NCBI GenBank assembly: GCA_964386435.1
Contig: CAYLSV010000064.1
Location: forward strand, 1-19,487
Origin: CAYLSV01 sp964386435
Lineage (GTDB): Bacteria > Planctomycetota > Phycisphaerae > Tepidisphaerales > Tepidisphaeraceae
DNA length: 19,487 nt
Reading direction: 5' to 3'
Part shown: in pieces, positions 7,779-15,251 of the stretch
Layout: each line of letters starts with the position of its first letter
Position numbering within the stretch: position 1 is the stretch's first letter
Position numbers and translations under genes: made by a program
Notes under the pieces: generated by a model
Databases searched by the model: none
The model's input: only the letters and a program-made list of their open reading frames with translations
What the model was told of the DNA's origin: nothing

Positions 7779-9428
7779 CTACCGCCGCAACCCCGGCGAG
7801 ACCGCCCACCGCTCGAGGCCCGCCAGCAGCGCCTGCACCCCCAACGCCATGACGGCCGCGGGAATTGCGCCTTCGAGGATGTCGTCGTAGCCGCGTTCGG
7901 TGCCGATGCGCAGGCCGCGGTAGATCGGTTCGCCATAGCCGCCGGCCCCGACAAACGCGCCCAAGGTGGCGAAGCCGACCGCTGTGACCGCCGCGATCTT
8001 CACGCCCGCCAAGATTCCCGGCAGCGCCAGCGGCAGCTCCACCCGCCAGAGCCGGTCGCGTGGCGTCAGCCCAAGTGCCATCGCCGACTCGCGCACGGCC
8101 GGGTCGATGCCGACCAGCGCCGCGTGCGTGTTCCGCACGATGGGCAACAGCGCATACAGCACCAGCGTCACCGCCGCCGGCCAGAAGCCGAGCTTCAGCG
8201 GCGCGATGAGCACCACCAGCAGCGCCAACGCCGGGATCGTCTGGATCAACCCCACGGCCACCAGGATCGCCCGCCCGCCCGGCAACCCGTTGCCCGCCCA
8301 CACCCCCATCGGCACCGCCAGCACCACCGCCGCCCCGACCGCGAACGCCACCAGCCCGGCGTGTTCGAGCGTCGCCCACGCGATCCGCCGCGCCCGGTCC
8401 CGCCAGTTGCTCACGGCCGCTTCGTCCAACCCGCCCGCGTCCCCCACCGCCGCCGCCAGCAGCCCCGCCGCTGCCGCCTCGGTCGGCTCGTCGTCCACCG
8501 CCACCCGCTTGTTCGCCGCGATCATCACGTCCACCGTCACCCGCCCACCCAATGCCCGCCACGCCTCCACGACCGCCGGCCGCGTTTGCTCAAGCGCCAG
8601 CCGGTACACGATAATCGCGTCGTACTCCGGGAAAAACTCCCGATCGTCCTCCAGCTTCACCAAATCCAGCAATTCGATCTCGGCGTCGGTCGAGTAGAGG
8701 TCGATGACGTCGCCGGAGTCGGTTTCGAGCGCCGGGTAACGCAAGCCCTGCTCGACACCGCGGACATCGGTCTGCGGCAAGCTGTAGGTTTTCACGAGAC
8801 CGGGCCAGCCGTCGGGGCGTTCGAGAAACGAGGTGCCGAACACCATCCGCAACTCCGGGTGATCGGCCAGGTCGCCAATCGTGCGAATGCCCAGCCGCTC
8901 GGCGGTGGCCCGCTTCATGCCCAGCTCAAACGTGTTCTCGAACCCGAACTCGGCGGCAATGCCCAGCCCCCGCTCGGCGAGACGCTCCCGCAGCGCCGCG
9001 TCGGTGGCGGTGTCCTCGCCCTCGAGCAACTCCTCCCGCAGCGTGCCGGTGTACTCGGGGTAGGCATCGAGCTGCCCCTGCTGCAAAGCGAGGAACAACT
9101 GGGCCGAATCGCCGACGCCGGTCCGGTACTCCGCCTCGGCCCCCGCCTGCTCCGCCACGTCGGCAAGCGCCAACGCCAAGATCTCGCTCTCGGGGAATAG
9201 CTTCGCCCCCACCACCACCGGCGCGTCGTCCGCCCGGTCGCAACCCGTGAACAACAGCAGAGCCACGAAAAGGAGAATGTAGCTGCGGGCCGACGGCCCG
9301 CAGTGGCGGCGTGGACGTCCCCACGAGGTTTGCCACTTCCTCCGAGCTTCGGACGCCGCCATTGCGGGCCATCGGCCCGCAGCTACGTCCGTTCTTCCGA
9401 GCATCAACGTGTTGAGCAGCCGCCTCAT
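7779..9428 (-). CDS. osmoprotectant-type ABC transporter, fused binding protein and permease
   Basis: This 549-aa fusion is an importer component of the OpuC/ProWX type (glycine betaine, choline or related solutes). Residues about 51-62 form a hydrophobic segment ending LLLFTGC, a probable lipobox with Cys63. The binding domain follows at about 69-330 (VVVGAKLFPESEI, GVGDSAQLFLALQQGQLDAYPEYTGTL). The permease domain is at about 350-545, with the EAA-type loop GIDPAVRESAMALGLTP and GGYGEPIYRGL. Here the binding domain comes first and is lipid-anchored; the fusions I recall have the permease first. ATG 9428 overlaps the stop of the ATPase gene as ATGA. Residues 15-50 are encoded entirely by an inverted-repeat element; without it residues 1-14 join directly to the hydrophobic segment. 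No usual start codon lies between the element and the hydrophobic segment. Confidence 0.92.
   Translation of the reverse strand: MRRLLNTLMLGRTDVAAGRWPAMAASEARRKWQTSWGRPRRHCGPSARSYILLFVALLLFTGCDRADDAPVVVGAKLFPESEILALALADVAEQAGAEAEYRTGVGDSAQLFLALQQGQLDAYPEYTGTLREELLEGEDTATDAALRERLAERGLGIAAEFGFENTFELGMKRATAERLGIRTIGDLADHPELRMVFGTSFLERPDGWPGLVKTYSLPQTDVRGVEQGLRYPALETDSGDVIDLYSTDAEIELLDLVKLEDDREFFPEYDAIIVYRLALEQTRPAVVEAWRALGGRVTVDVMIAANKRVAVDDEPTEAAAAGLLAAAVGDAGGLDEAAVSNWRDRARRIAWATLEHAGLVAFAVGAAVVLAVPMGVWAGNGLPGGRAILVAVGLIQTIPALALLVVLIAPLKLGFWPAAVTLVLYALLPIVRNTHAALVGIDPAVRESAMALGLTPRDRLWRVELPLALPGILAGVKIAAVTAVGFATLGAFVGAGGYGEPIYRGLRIGTERGYDDILEGAIPAAVMALGVQALLAGLERWAVSPGLRR
9279..9386. repeat. 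108-bp REP-pair (BIME-like) element inside a coding region
   Basis: Each end is a REP-like unit: GTAG followed by a hairpin (CTGCGGGCC, GAC, GGCCCGCAG) and then TGGCGGCG. The two units face each other, so the whole 108 bp is also a large inverted repeat. At 36 codons exactly it keeps the transporter frame open. Its middle, including TCCCCACGAGG, resembles the element at 19116-19212. Confidence 0.85.
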
Positions 9429-10153
9429 GCCGCCTCCCCGTGGAGGAGTTGCTGGGCCGTGACGAACTGCGTCACGAACTCGTCGGCGGGCTCGTCCTTC
9501 AGCGCGGCCGGGGGGCCGACTTGGATGATTTGGCCGGTGCGCATCAGCACCACCTCGTCGGCGAAGTAGGCCGCCTCGGCGAGGTCGTGGGTGACCAGCA
9601 CCACGGTTTTGCCCAACTCCCGGAAGATTTGCCGCAAATCACGCTGAAGGTCGGCCCGCGTCATCGGGTCCAGCGCGCCCAGCGGCTCGTCCAGCAGCAA
9701 CGCCTCGGGGTCGAGCATGAGCGCTCGCATCAGCGCCACGCGCTGCCGCTGGCCGCCGGAGAGCTGGGCGGGGTAGCGGTCCAGCGACGCCTCGGGCAGC
9801 CGCACCAGCTCGGCCAACTCGGCGATGCGCAGCGGGTCGTGTTGCCCCAACCGCCGGGCGAGGAGCGAGACGTTGTCGCGGGCGGTCAGGTGCGGGAACA
9901 GGCCGCCGCCCTGGAGCAGGTAGCCGGTGCGCCGCCGCACGCCGATCAGGTCGCCGCCGACCGGCTGGCCGTCGAATGTCACCGTTCCGCCGTCGGGCTC
10001 GATGAGGCCGAGCAGGCACCGCAGCAGCGTGCTCTTGCCGCACCCGCTGGGCCCGATGAGCGCCGTGGTCTGCCCGGCGGCGAATTGGTGCGACACGTGA
10101 TCGAGCGCTGCCCGCTCGCCGTACTGCTTGGTCAACTGCCTGACATCGAACAC
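9425..10153 (-). CDS. ABC transporter ATP-binding protein, osmoprotectant type
   Basis: This 242-aa ATPase powers the fused binding protein-permease encoded immediately downstream, the two genes overlapping as ATGA. Walker A is GPSGCGKST at about residues 34-42, the signature is LSGGQRQR, Walker B is ALLLDEPLGALD, and the switch His lies in VTHD. Family resemblance is to OpuCA/ProV. OpuCA-type proteins usually carry C-terminal CBS domains that sense ionic strength; this one ends shortly after the ATPase fold and lacks them, so any osmotic control must come from elsewhere. The start is GTG 10153, with TAGGGT 6 nt upstream. It is transcribed divergently from the glycosyltransferase gene. Confidence 0.94.
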   Translation of the reverse strand: MFDVRQLTKQYGERAALDHVSHQFAAGQTTALIGPSGCGKSTLLRCLLGLIEPDGGTVTFDGQPVGGDLIGVRRRTGYLLQGGGLFPHLTARDNVSLLARRLGQHDPLRIAELAELVRLPEASLDRYPAQLSGGQRQRVALMRALMLDPEALLLDEPLGALDPMTRADLQRDLRQIFRELGKTVVLVTHDLAEAAYFADEVVLMRTGQIIQVGPPAALKDEPADEFVTQFVTAQQLLHGEAA

Positions 10154-10159
10154 GCCCGC

Positions 10160-10165
10160 ACCCTA
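10160..10165 (-). promoter_or_regulatory. TAnnnT box, candidate leaderless promoter of the ABC genes
   Basis: TAGGGT ends 6 nt before the GTG at 10153, so transcription would begin at the start codon. It lies in the 71-bp divergent spacer. Confidence 0.5.
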
Positions 10166-10212
10166 TCGCAAATCCCCCGCCGCCGCGCCCCGGCGGGTTC
10201 GCCCACGGCTCC

Positions 10213-10218
10213 TACCGT
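10213..10218 (+). promoter_or_regulatory. TAnnnT box, candidate leaderless promoter of the glycosyltransferase
   Basis: TACCGT ends 6 nt before the GTG at 10225, back to back with the box serving the ABC genes. Confidence 0.5.
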
Positions 10219-10224
10219 GGGCCG

Positions 10225-11370
10225 GTGGCTGATCAGGACGAGATTCGGATCCGCGTGGTGCAACCGTCGCTCATGCGGTATCGGGTGCCTTTGTTCCGGG
10301 AGTGGGCGGGTCGGCCGGGGGTGGATTTGCGGGTGCTGCACGGCGCGCTGGGCGGGGTGAACGTGCCGGCGGAAGGGTTCGAGGCGCGGGAAGCGCCGGT
10401 GCGGGTCGTGCGGTTCGGCGGGCATCCGTGGTACTGGCAGCCGGCCCAGCGGGCGGCGGTGGATGGGGCCGACGTGATCGTGCTCAACTGGGACGCGCAC
10501 TACCTGTCGCTCGCCCCGGCGCTGCGGCGGGCGCGGAAGCTGGGCGTGGGCAGCGTGCTGTGGGGCCACGGCTTCGGCCGCAGCGACGGCAAGCTGCTGG
10601 GCAAACCTAAGCGGTGGCTGGCGGGCTTGGCCGACGCGCTGGTGCTGTACAGCGACGCCGACGCCGAGGCGTACCGGGAGCAAGGTTTCGCCCGCTGTTT
10701 CGGGGCGAACAACGCGATCGACGTGGCGGCCGTCGACGCGGCGCGGCGCGAGCTGCGGCCGGTGACGATGGCGGCATTCCGCGAGGCCAACGGTTTGACC
10801 GGCAAGCGAGTGCTGCTGCACGTCTCGCGGCTCTCGGCCGAGCGGCGGCTGGACGTGGCGGTGCGTGGGCTGCAGCAACTGTCGGACGACGTGGTGCTCA
10901 CCGTGCTGGGCGACGGGCCGGCGCGGCAGGACGTGGCGGCGTTGGCGGCGGAGCTGGGCGTTGCCGACCGGCTGCGCATGCCGGGGGCGGTCTGGGGCGA
11001 GGCGGCGCTGGCACCGTGGTTTGCCGCGGCCGATCTGTACGTCCACCCGGAGCATTTGGGCCTCAGCGGGTTGCACGCGCTGGCCCACGGCGTGCCGGTG
11101 CTCACCGGCGACCAGCGGCACGGGCACGGCCCGGAGTGGACGAGCATCGAGGGCGGCGTCAACGGCCTGAAGTTCGCCAGCCTCGACCCGCTTGATCTGG
11201 CCGTCGCCGCCGCGCGGTTGCTCAAGGACGACGAACTACGCCAGCAGTACGGCGCGGCCGGGGCGGCGATGGTCCGCGAAAAGCACACGATCCCGCGCAT
11301 GGCCGACGCCCTGCTCGACGCCTGCCGAGCGGCGCGGGCGGTTCACGCGGCGGCACGTGCCGCGGGGTGA
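10225..11370 (+). CDS. GT4-type glycosyltransferase
   Basis: This 381-aa protein has the two-Rossmann GT-B fold of family 4 glycosyltransferases, which move a sugar from a nucleotide donor to a lipid or polysaccharide acceptor. N-terminal features include WGHGFGRS at about 113. The C-terminal domain begins near KRVLLHVSRLSAERRLD (about 194) and contains VLGDGP (228-232) and HPEHLGLSGLHALAHGVPVL (274-293). In the E-x7-E donor-site motif, Glu276 is present but the second Glu is replaced by His284, a variation worth noting. The start is GTG 10225, with TACCGT 6 nt upstream. The last 28 bp overlap the 3' end of a convergent small gene. The acceptor and sugar are unknown; a role in surface polysaccharide is inferred from the nearby epimerase. 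Confidence 0.9.
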   Translation: MADQDEIRIRVVQPSLMRYRVPLFREWAGRPGVDLRVLHGALGGVNVPAEGFEAREAPVRVVRFGGHPWYWQPAQRAAVDGADVIVLNWDAHYLSLAPALRRARKLGVGSVLWGHGFGRSDGKLLGKPKRWLAGLADALVLYSDADAEAYREQGFARCFGANNAIDVAAVDAARRELRPVTMAAFREANGLTGKRVLLHVSRLSAERRLDVAVRGLQQLSDDVVLTVLGDGPARQDVAALAAELGVADRLRMPGAVWGEAALAPWFAAADLYVHPEHLGLSGLHALAHGVPVLTGDQRHGHGPEWTSIEGGVNGLKFASLDPLDLAVAAARLLKDDELRQQYGAAGAAMVREKHTIPRMADALLDACRAARAVHAAARAAG

Positions 11371-11576
11371 GCCGGCGACTCGGGCACGTGGCCGCAGTGC
11401 AAACAGACGGCCGCCAGCAAGTGCTTCAGGCGGTCGGGATCCTGCTCGGCCAGGAACTCGTCGGTCAAATCCAGCGGGAAGTCGGCCCGGTACTGCCGCA
11501 GCGCGTCCTGCAGCGCCGGCGCGCCCATCGCGGCGATGCGGGTGATGGCTTGCTCCACCTCGGCTTCGGTCAACAT
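11343..11576 (-). CDS. small CxxC hypothetical protein
   Basis: This 77-aa protein is of unknown function. It is mostly helical and acidic (LTEAEVEQAITRIAAMGAP), followed by HLLAAVCLHCGHVPESP, whose CxxC pair could bind metal or be redox-active; a single pair is not a complete zinc finger. ATG 11576 is chosen because GGAGGAG ends 6 nt upstream. An alternative GTG at 11603 overlaps the preceding stop as GTGA and would add nine residues, which points to translational coupling with that gene. The 3' end overlaps the convergent glycosyltransferase gene by 28 bp. Confidence 0.65.
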   Translation of the reverse strand: MLTEAEVEQAITRIAAMGAPALQDALRQYRADFPLDLTDEFLAEQDPDRLKHLLAAVCLHCGHVPESPAHPAARAAA

Positions 11577-11582
11577 CTGCAA

Positions 11583-11589
11583 CTCCTCC
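11583..11589 (-). promoter_or_regulatory. Shine-Dalgarno site GGAGGAG
   Basis: GGAGGAG lies 6 nt before the ATG at 11576, just inside the alternative GTG start at 11603. It supports the shorter protein. Confidence 0.6.
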
Positions 11590-11599
11590 GCGTCGGCCG

Positions 11600-12019
11600 T
11601 CACGTCACCAGGTCGAGCAACGCGCCCGACGCCTTGTGCGCCTTATCGGCCAACGGCGGCGCAGGCTGAACCGGTTTCCCCAGCGGCACCGCCGGCAGCT
11701 CGGCCCATGGCGGCGGCAACGGGCGGGACCAGAACGAGCCGCCCACGCCAGGCGTCGGGCAGCCGCCACGGGAAACCTCCACCACATCACGCCCCGCCTG
11801 CGCCACGGTTGTCGGGCAGTAAGTCGGGTGCGCGATCCGCACCGGCTGCCGCAGGTGGCAGACGAAGTCTGGCCCGAACCGCGACGCCGGCCGCTGCACC
11901 TGCCGCACCGTCCCCAACGGCCCCGGCACCCCGCCGGCCCGGATCAGGTTCTCCGTGATCCGCCCGGTGATCGAGCGGACGCGGGCAAGGCTCAACGACG
12001 CGGTCAACAAATCAGCCAT
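11600..12019 (-). CDS. hypothetical protein
   Basis: I do not recognise this 139-aa product. It begins MADLLTASLSLARVRSITGR, a possible amphipathic helix, and the rest is rich in Pro, Gly and Val with Cys residues at intervals (VCHLRQPVRIAHPTYCP; RGGCPTPGVGG). No membrane segment or catalytic motif is visible. ATG 12019 is the most economical start; GTG 12118 is the longest. Neither has a Shine-Dalgarno or a TAnnnT box. Its stop overlaps the alternative GTG of the downstream 77-aa gene, which favours it being a real, coupled gene. The Pro-rich, GC-rich composition also fits a spurious frame, so confidence is moderate. Confidence 0.5.
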   Translation of the reverse strand: MADLLTASLSLARVRSITGRITENLIRAGGVPGPLGTVRQVQRPASRFGPDFVCHLRQPVRIAHPTYCPTTVAQAGRDVVEVSRGGCPTPGVGGSFWSRPLPPPWAELPAVPLGKPVQPAPPLADKAHKASGALLDLVT

Positions 12020-12161
12020 GCCAGCCAAAAGGCGAGCCACCGGCCAACCCCACCACGCGCCCTCCGTGGCATCCGGAGCGTTCGGATGACGCGGGATGAT
12101 GCCCCGCCGCAACAACACCCGTTCCGCAAATCCCGCCTCTCGACGGTGTCCGCGACCGGCC

Positions 12162-12539
12162 TCACCAGAGCGACGCGATGCCGTAGCCGATCGCCGCCAG
12201 CACGCCCACCACCAGGCCGCTTGCGACGATGTACGGCTTGAACGCCCGCCACAGGCACAGCAGAATCACAAGCGTCACCAGCAATGCCGCCGCCGCCACG
12301 CCGCCGGCGATCAGCGGGTCGACCTCGCGGGCCTGAAGCTGCAGCAGCGTGATGACACCGACCGCAATGCTCGCGGCGAACGCCGTTAAGCCGAACAAGC
12401 CGTCGAGCGGGCTGCCACCCGAACTCGGCCGGACGACCGGCGAAACCTGCGTCGCCTGCGGCGGCTTCAGGCTGCGGGCGTAGTCGCCATACAACGTGCC
12501 GGGCGTTTCCTCGACGAAGTTGCGTAGATCGTTGTCCAC
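12162..12539 (-). CDS. small membrane protein, three predicted helices
   Basis: This 125-aa product has a polar N-terminus of about 47 residues with Pro-rich linkers, then three hydrophobic segments: LFGLTAFAASIAVGVITLLQ, LIAGGVAAAALLVTLVILLC, and IVASGLVVGVLAAIGYGIAS near the C-terminus. It is therefore an inner-membrane protein with a soluble N-terminal tail. I recognise no family. The start is GTG 12539 with TAACAT 6 nt upstream, and it lies 17 bp after the epimerase stop on the same strand, so it may be co-transcribed with it. The 142-bp region beyond its stop (12020-12161) holds no gene. Confidence 0.7.
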   Translation of the reverse strand: MDNDLRNFVEETPGTLYGDYARSLKPPQATQVSPVVRPSSGGSPLDGLFGLTAFAASIAVGVITLLQLQAREVDPLIAGGVAAAALLVTLVILLCLWRAFKPYIVASGLVVGVLAAIGYGIASLW

Positions 12540-12545
12540 GCGAGC

Positions 12546-12551
12546 ATGTTA
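12546..12551 (-). promoter_or_regulatory. TAnnnT box, candidate leaderless promoter
   Basis: TAACAT ends 6 nt before the GTG at 12539. The sequence ATCGGGTAACATGCTCGC is nearly identical to that preceding the gene at 3606. Confidence 0.5.
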
Positions 12552-12556
12552 CCCGA

Positions 12557-13561
12557 TTACCCGCCGTACTGGCCGGTGTACCAGGCGACGGTTTTCTGCA
12601 TGCCGTCCTCGAAGCTCACGATCGGGGCGTAATTGAGTACGGCCGCGGCGCGGGTCAGGTCGGCGAGGGAGTGCTGCACGTCGCCGGGCCGGTTGGGGCC
12701 GAAGGTCGGCGTGAGCTCCGGGCGGCCCAGCAATCGGGCCATCGCAACCGCGAGATCGGCGACGCTGTGGCGGGTGGCGGTGGCGACGTTGAACACGTTG
12801 CCGTTGAGCGGCCCCTCGTGGGCGGCGGCCAACAGATTGGCGTGGGCGACGTTGGCGACGAACGTGAAGTCGCGGCTGGCCGTGCCGTCGCCGTGGATCG
12901 TGGGGTGTCGGCCCGAGAGCAACGCCTTGGCGAAAGCCGCGACCACCCCGGCGTAAGCGCTGTCGGCCTTCTGGCGCGGCCCGAAGATGTTGAAGTAACG
13001 CAAGCTCACCGCGTCCAGGTCGTAGCAACTGGCATGAGCCCGCACGTACTGCTCGCCCGCGAGCTTCGTCGCGGCGTACGGCGACTGCGGCAAATCGGGC
13101 ATCGTCTCGACCTTCGGCAGCACCTCCGAGTCGCCGTAGGCACTGCTGCTGGCCGAGTACACCACCCGCCGCACCCCCGCATGCCGGGCCGCCTCCAACA
13201 CGGCCAGCGTGCCGGCGGCGTTCACCTCGTGAAACCGCATGGGCTCCTCCACGCTCCGCGGCACGCTGACCAGCGCCGCCAAGTGAAAAATCACCTCCCG
13301 CCCCGCCGCCGCCTCCAGCAGCTTGCCGGCATCGGCCAAATCGCCCTCGATCAGACGCGTCTCCGCCGGCAGGTTCGCCCGGCTGCCCTCGGCCAGATTG
13401 TCGTACACCAGCACATCCGCCCCGAGCGCCACGAGGGCGTCACAAAGATGCGAACCAATGAACCCCGCCCCCCCGGTCACGAGAACCGGCCGGCCCCGAA
13501 ACCGATCCCCATGAAGTTCACGCCAAGTCGCGGCAGGCAGGGCATCGGGCGCGTCAGGCAT
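12557..13561 (-). CDS. NAD-dependent sugar-nucleotide epimerase (WbpP/GalE-like)
   Basis: This 334-aa extended short-chain dehydrogenase/reductase interconverts nucleotide sugars at C4. GGAGFIG (30-36) is the NAD site. The catalytic Y-x3-K is Tyr162/Lys166 in PYAATKLAGE, with the Ser-rich SASSSAYG before it. RYFNIFGPRQ (188-197) and VSVPRSVEEP (98-107) are closest to what I recall of WbpP/TviC-type UDP-N-acetylglucosamine 4-epimerases, which feed O-antigen or capsule synthesis; a UDP-glucose 4-epimerase is the alternative. ATG 13561 has TACGCT 9 nt upstream. It is divergent from the LuxR-type gene and followed closely by the membrane protein gene. All catalytic residues appear intact. Confidence 0.93.
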   Translation of the reverse strand: MPDAPDALPAATWRELHGDRFRGRPVLVTGGAGFIGSHLCDALVALGADVLVYDNLAEGSRANLPAETRLIEGDLADAGKLLEAAAGREVIFHLAALVSVPRSVEEPMRFHEVNAAGTLAVLEAARHAGVRRVVYSASSSAYGDSEVLPKVETMPDLPQSPYAATKLAGEQYVRAHASCYDLDAVSLRYFNIFGPRQKADSAYAGVVAAFAKALLSGRHPTIHGDGTASRDFTFVANVAHANLLAAAHEGPLNGNVFNVATATRHSVADLAVAMARLLGRPELTPTFGPNRPGDVQHSLADLTRAAAVLNYAPIVSFEDGMQKTVAWYTGQYGG

Positions 13562-13570
13562 CGTGAGCCA

Positions 13571-13576
13571 AGCGTA
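13571..13576 (-). promoter_or_regulatory. TAnnnT box, candidate promoter of the epimerase
   Basis: TACGCT ends 9 nt before the ATG at 13561, a slightly longer gap than at the other genes, so a leader of 2-3 nt is possible. Confidence 0.4.
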
Positions 13577-13630
13577 GGTCAAACCCCGCCCACCCCGCGG
13601 CCGCGTCACCTGTCGAAGTCTCCGGCCGCG

Positions 13631-13636
13631 TAGGCT
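13631..13636 (+). promoter_or_regulatory. TAnnnT box, candidate leaderless promoter of the HTH gene
   Basis: TAGGCT ends 6 nt before the ATG at 13643, in the 81-bp divergent spacer shared with the epimerase. Confidence 0.5.
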
Positions 13637-13642
13637 GATGGC

Positions 13643-14041
13643 ATGTCATCGGGCCATGCCGGTCAACCCGTGTTCATCGCCGACGATGACGAGAAGCTTC
13701 GGCACCTGCTAGCGGCGGTGTGTCGGCGGGCGGAATCGGCAGTGCGGGCGCGGCCGGGAGAGGCGGCAACGCTGCTGCGGCAGATTGCGGCAACCATGGC
13801 AGCGGAGTCGGCGTTGCGGCCCAATCCCGTCGAGCCGCCGTTGCCGGAGTTGCCGCCGCGGTTGCGCCAGACGCTGCAGCGGCTGCTGGCCGGCGACGGC
13901 GAGAAGCAGATCGCCCGCCACCTGGGTGTTAGCGTCCACACCGCCCACGCCCACATCAACCGCCTCTATCGCAAGCTCAACGTCAGCGGCCGCGGCGAAC
14001 TGCTGGCACGGTTCGTCTCGCCGGCGATAACAAGGTCTTGA
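13643..14041 (+). CDS. small LuxR-type HTH protein
   Basis: This 132-aa protein has a C-terminal LuxR/GerE-type DNA-binding domain (about 70-127). LPPRLRQTLQRLLAGDGEKQ is followed by IARHLGVSVHTAHAHINRLY and RKLNVSGRGELLARF, matching the recognition helix and the K-L-x-V-x-x-R-x-E-L ending. The N-terminal 65 residues are too short for a receiver or autoinducer domain and are Ala/Arg-rich, though IADDDEK near the start recalls a receiver's acidic pocket. How it senses a signal is unknown. It is transcribed away from the epimerase and could regulate that promoter. Its stop lies 5 bp from the convergent LOG gene. Confidence 0.85.
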   Translation: MSSGHAGQPVFIADDDEKLRHLLAAVCRRAESAVRARPGEAATLLRQIAATMAAESALRPNPVEPPLPELPPRLRQTLQRLLAGDGEKQIARHLGVSVHTAHAHINRLYRKLNVSGRGELLARFVSPAITRS

Positions 14042-14046
14042 CCGCG

Positions 14047-15180
14047 TCACAGGCGGTTGAGGTGGTCGATGAGTTGCCGCAGGCGACCGTGGCTGCGGCG
14101 GTTGAAGCGGAAGACGAGGCGGGCCAGGTGGCGCAAATCCGGCTCGTTCCGCTCGACGTTCAGCGGGCCGCCGACGCGCCAGTGGTCGTCAGTGCTGATG
14201 TCGGCGAACTCCGTCTTGATCTCATCAAGCTGCGCGTCGGTCGGCATCCGTTGGAGGCGCAGGATCAGGCTGTTTCTCGTATAACGGAGCGAGTGGTAGT
14301 TTTTATAGAATCGCCGGCACTCCTCGGCGGCCTCTTCGATGCTGTCGGTGAGCTTGTAAAGGTGCAAATCTTCCTCGCTGATCAATTGGTTGGTCAGCAA
14401 GTGGTCGCGGATGTACTGGTCCCACGCTTTCCAGTAGTCGCCGCCGGGGTGGTCGACCATGACGAGGGGCATGAGGACACTTTTGCCGGTTTGGATGAGG
14501 GTCAAAACCTCGAAGCCTTCGTCCATGGTGCCAAAGCCGCCGGGGAACAGCGCGACGGCGTGGCTGGATCGGACGAACATGAGTTTTCGGGTGAAAAAGT
14601 ACTTGAAGTTGACGAGGCGGGGGTTGCCGTGGATGACCTCGTTGGCCGATTGCTCGAAGGGCAGGGAGATGTTGAGGCCGAAGCTCGCCTCGGCCGCCGC
14701 CCCGACATGGCCGGCCTCCATGATGCCGCCGCCGGCGCCGGTGATCACCATCCAGCCAGACTGGGCCATGTGCTTGCCGAACGCCTCGGCGGCTTGGTAA
14801 TCCGGGTGCTCGCTGGGCGTGCGGGCGCTGCCGAAAATGCTGACCTTCCGCGTGTCGCGGTAGGGCGCGAAGACTTTGAGCGCGTGTCGTAATTCGCGGA
14901 AGCTTTTATCAATAAGCTTCATGTCGCCGCGGTTGGTGTTGTCGCGCAGCAGCTTGAGGCTCGTCGCCACGACCTCGCCGACGAGGTCGCCGTTGTCGAG
15001 CGTGCCGAGCTCGCGGATCAAGGCATCGGCCAGCTCGTGGGCCTTGCCCAGATCGCCGCGGCGGAGCTTTACCGGGCGTTCAACGGTTTCCTGCGACGCC
15101 TCGATATTGTCACGCTGCGCCCGCCGCGCCTTCTCGGCCCCGGCGGTGGTTTCGGTCCGTTCGGTGGGGTTCGACGCCAT
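14047..15180 (-). CDS. LOG-family (TIGR00730) nucleotide-binding protein, long form
   Basis: This 377-aa Rossmann-fold protein carries both LOG signature blocks: GAGGGIMEAGHVGA (148-161) and PGGFGTMDE (213-221). LOG enzymes hydrolyse nucleoside 5'-monophosphates such as cytokinin ribotides to base and ribose phosphate. The core spans about 110-300. Extra N-terminal (about 1-105, charged, helical) and C-terminal (about 300-377) regions make it about twice the size of short LOG proteins, nearer to PpnN-like members that degrade purine or pyrimidine nucleotides. ATG 15180 has TACGCT 6 nt upstream; the longer open frame to 15267 has no such support. It converges on the HTH gene. The substrate is not determined. 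Confidence 0.9.
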   Translation of the reverse strand: MASNPTERTETTAGAEKARRAQRDNIEASQETVERPVKLRRGDLGKAHELADALIRELGTLDNGDLVGEVVATSLKLLRDNTNRGDMKLIDKSFRELRHALKVFAPYRDTRKVSIFGSARTPSEHPDYQAAEAFGKHMAQSGWMVITGAGGGIMEAGHVGAAAEASFGLNISLPFEQSANEVIHGNPRLVNFKYFFTRKLMFVRSSHAVALFPGGFGTMDEGFEVLTLIQTGKSVLMPLVMVDHPGGDYWKAWDQYIRDHLLTNQLISEEDLHLYKLTDSIEEAAEECRRFYKNYHSLRYTRNSLILRLQRMPTDAQLDEIKTEFADISTDDHWRVGGPLNVERNEPDLRHLARLVFRFNRRSHGRLRQLIDHLNRL

Positions 15181-15186
15181 CAACCG

Positions 15187-15192
15187 AGCGTA
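15187..15192 (-). promoter_or_regulatory. TAnnnT box, candidate leaderless promoter of the LOG gene
   Basis: TACGCT ends 6 nt before the ATG at 15180. No clear -35 is seen. Confidence 0.5.
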
Positions 15193-15251
15193 TGGCCGGC
15201 GCGTGAGGGGCGTGTGAGCGGGCAGTTGTTCGGCGTGCAACGTCACTGGCA

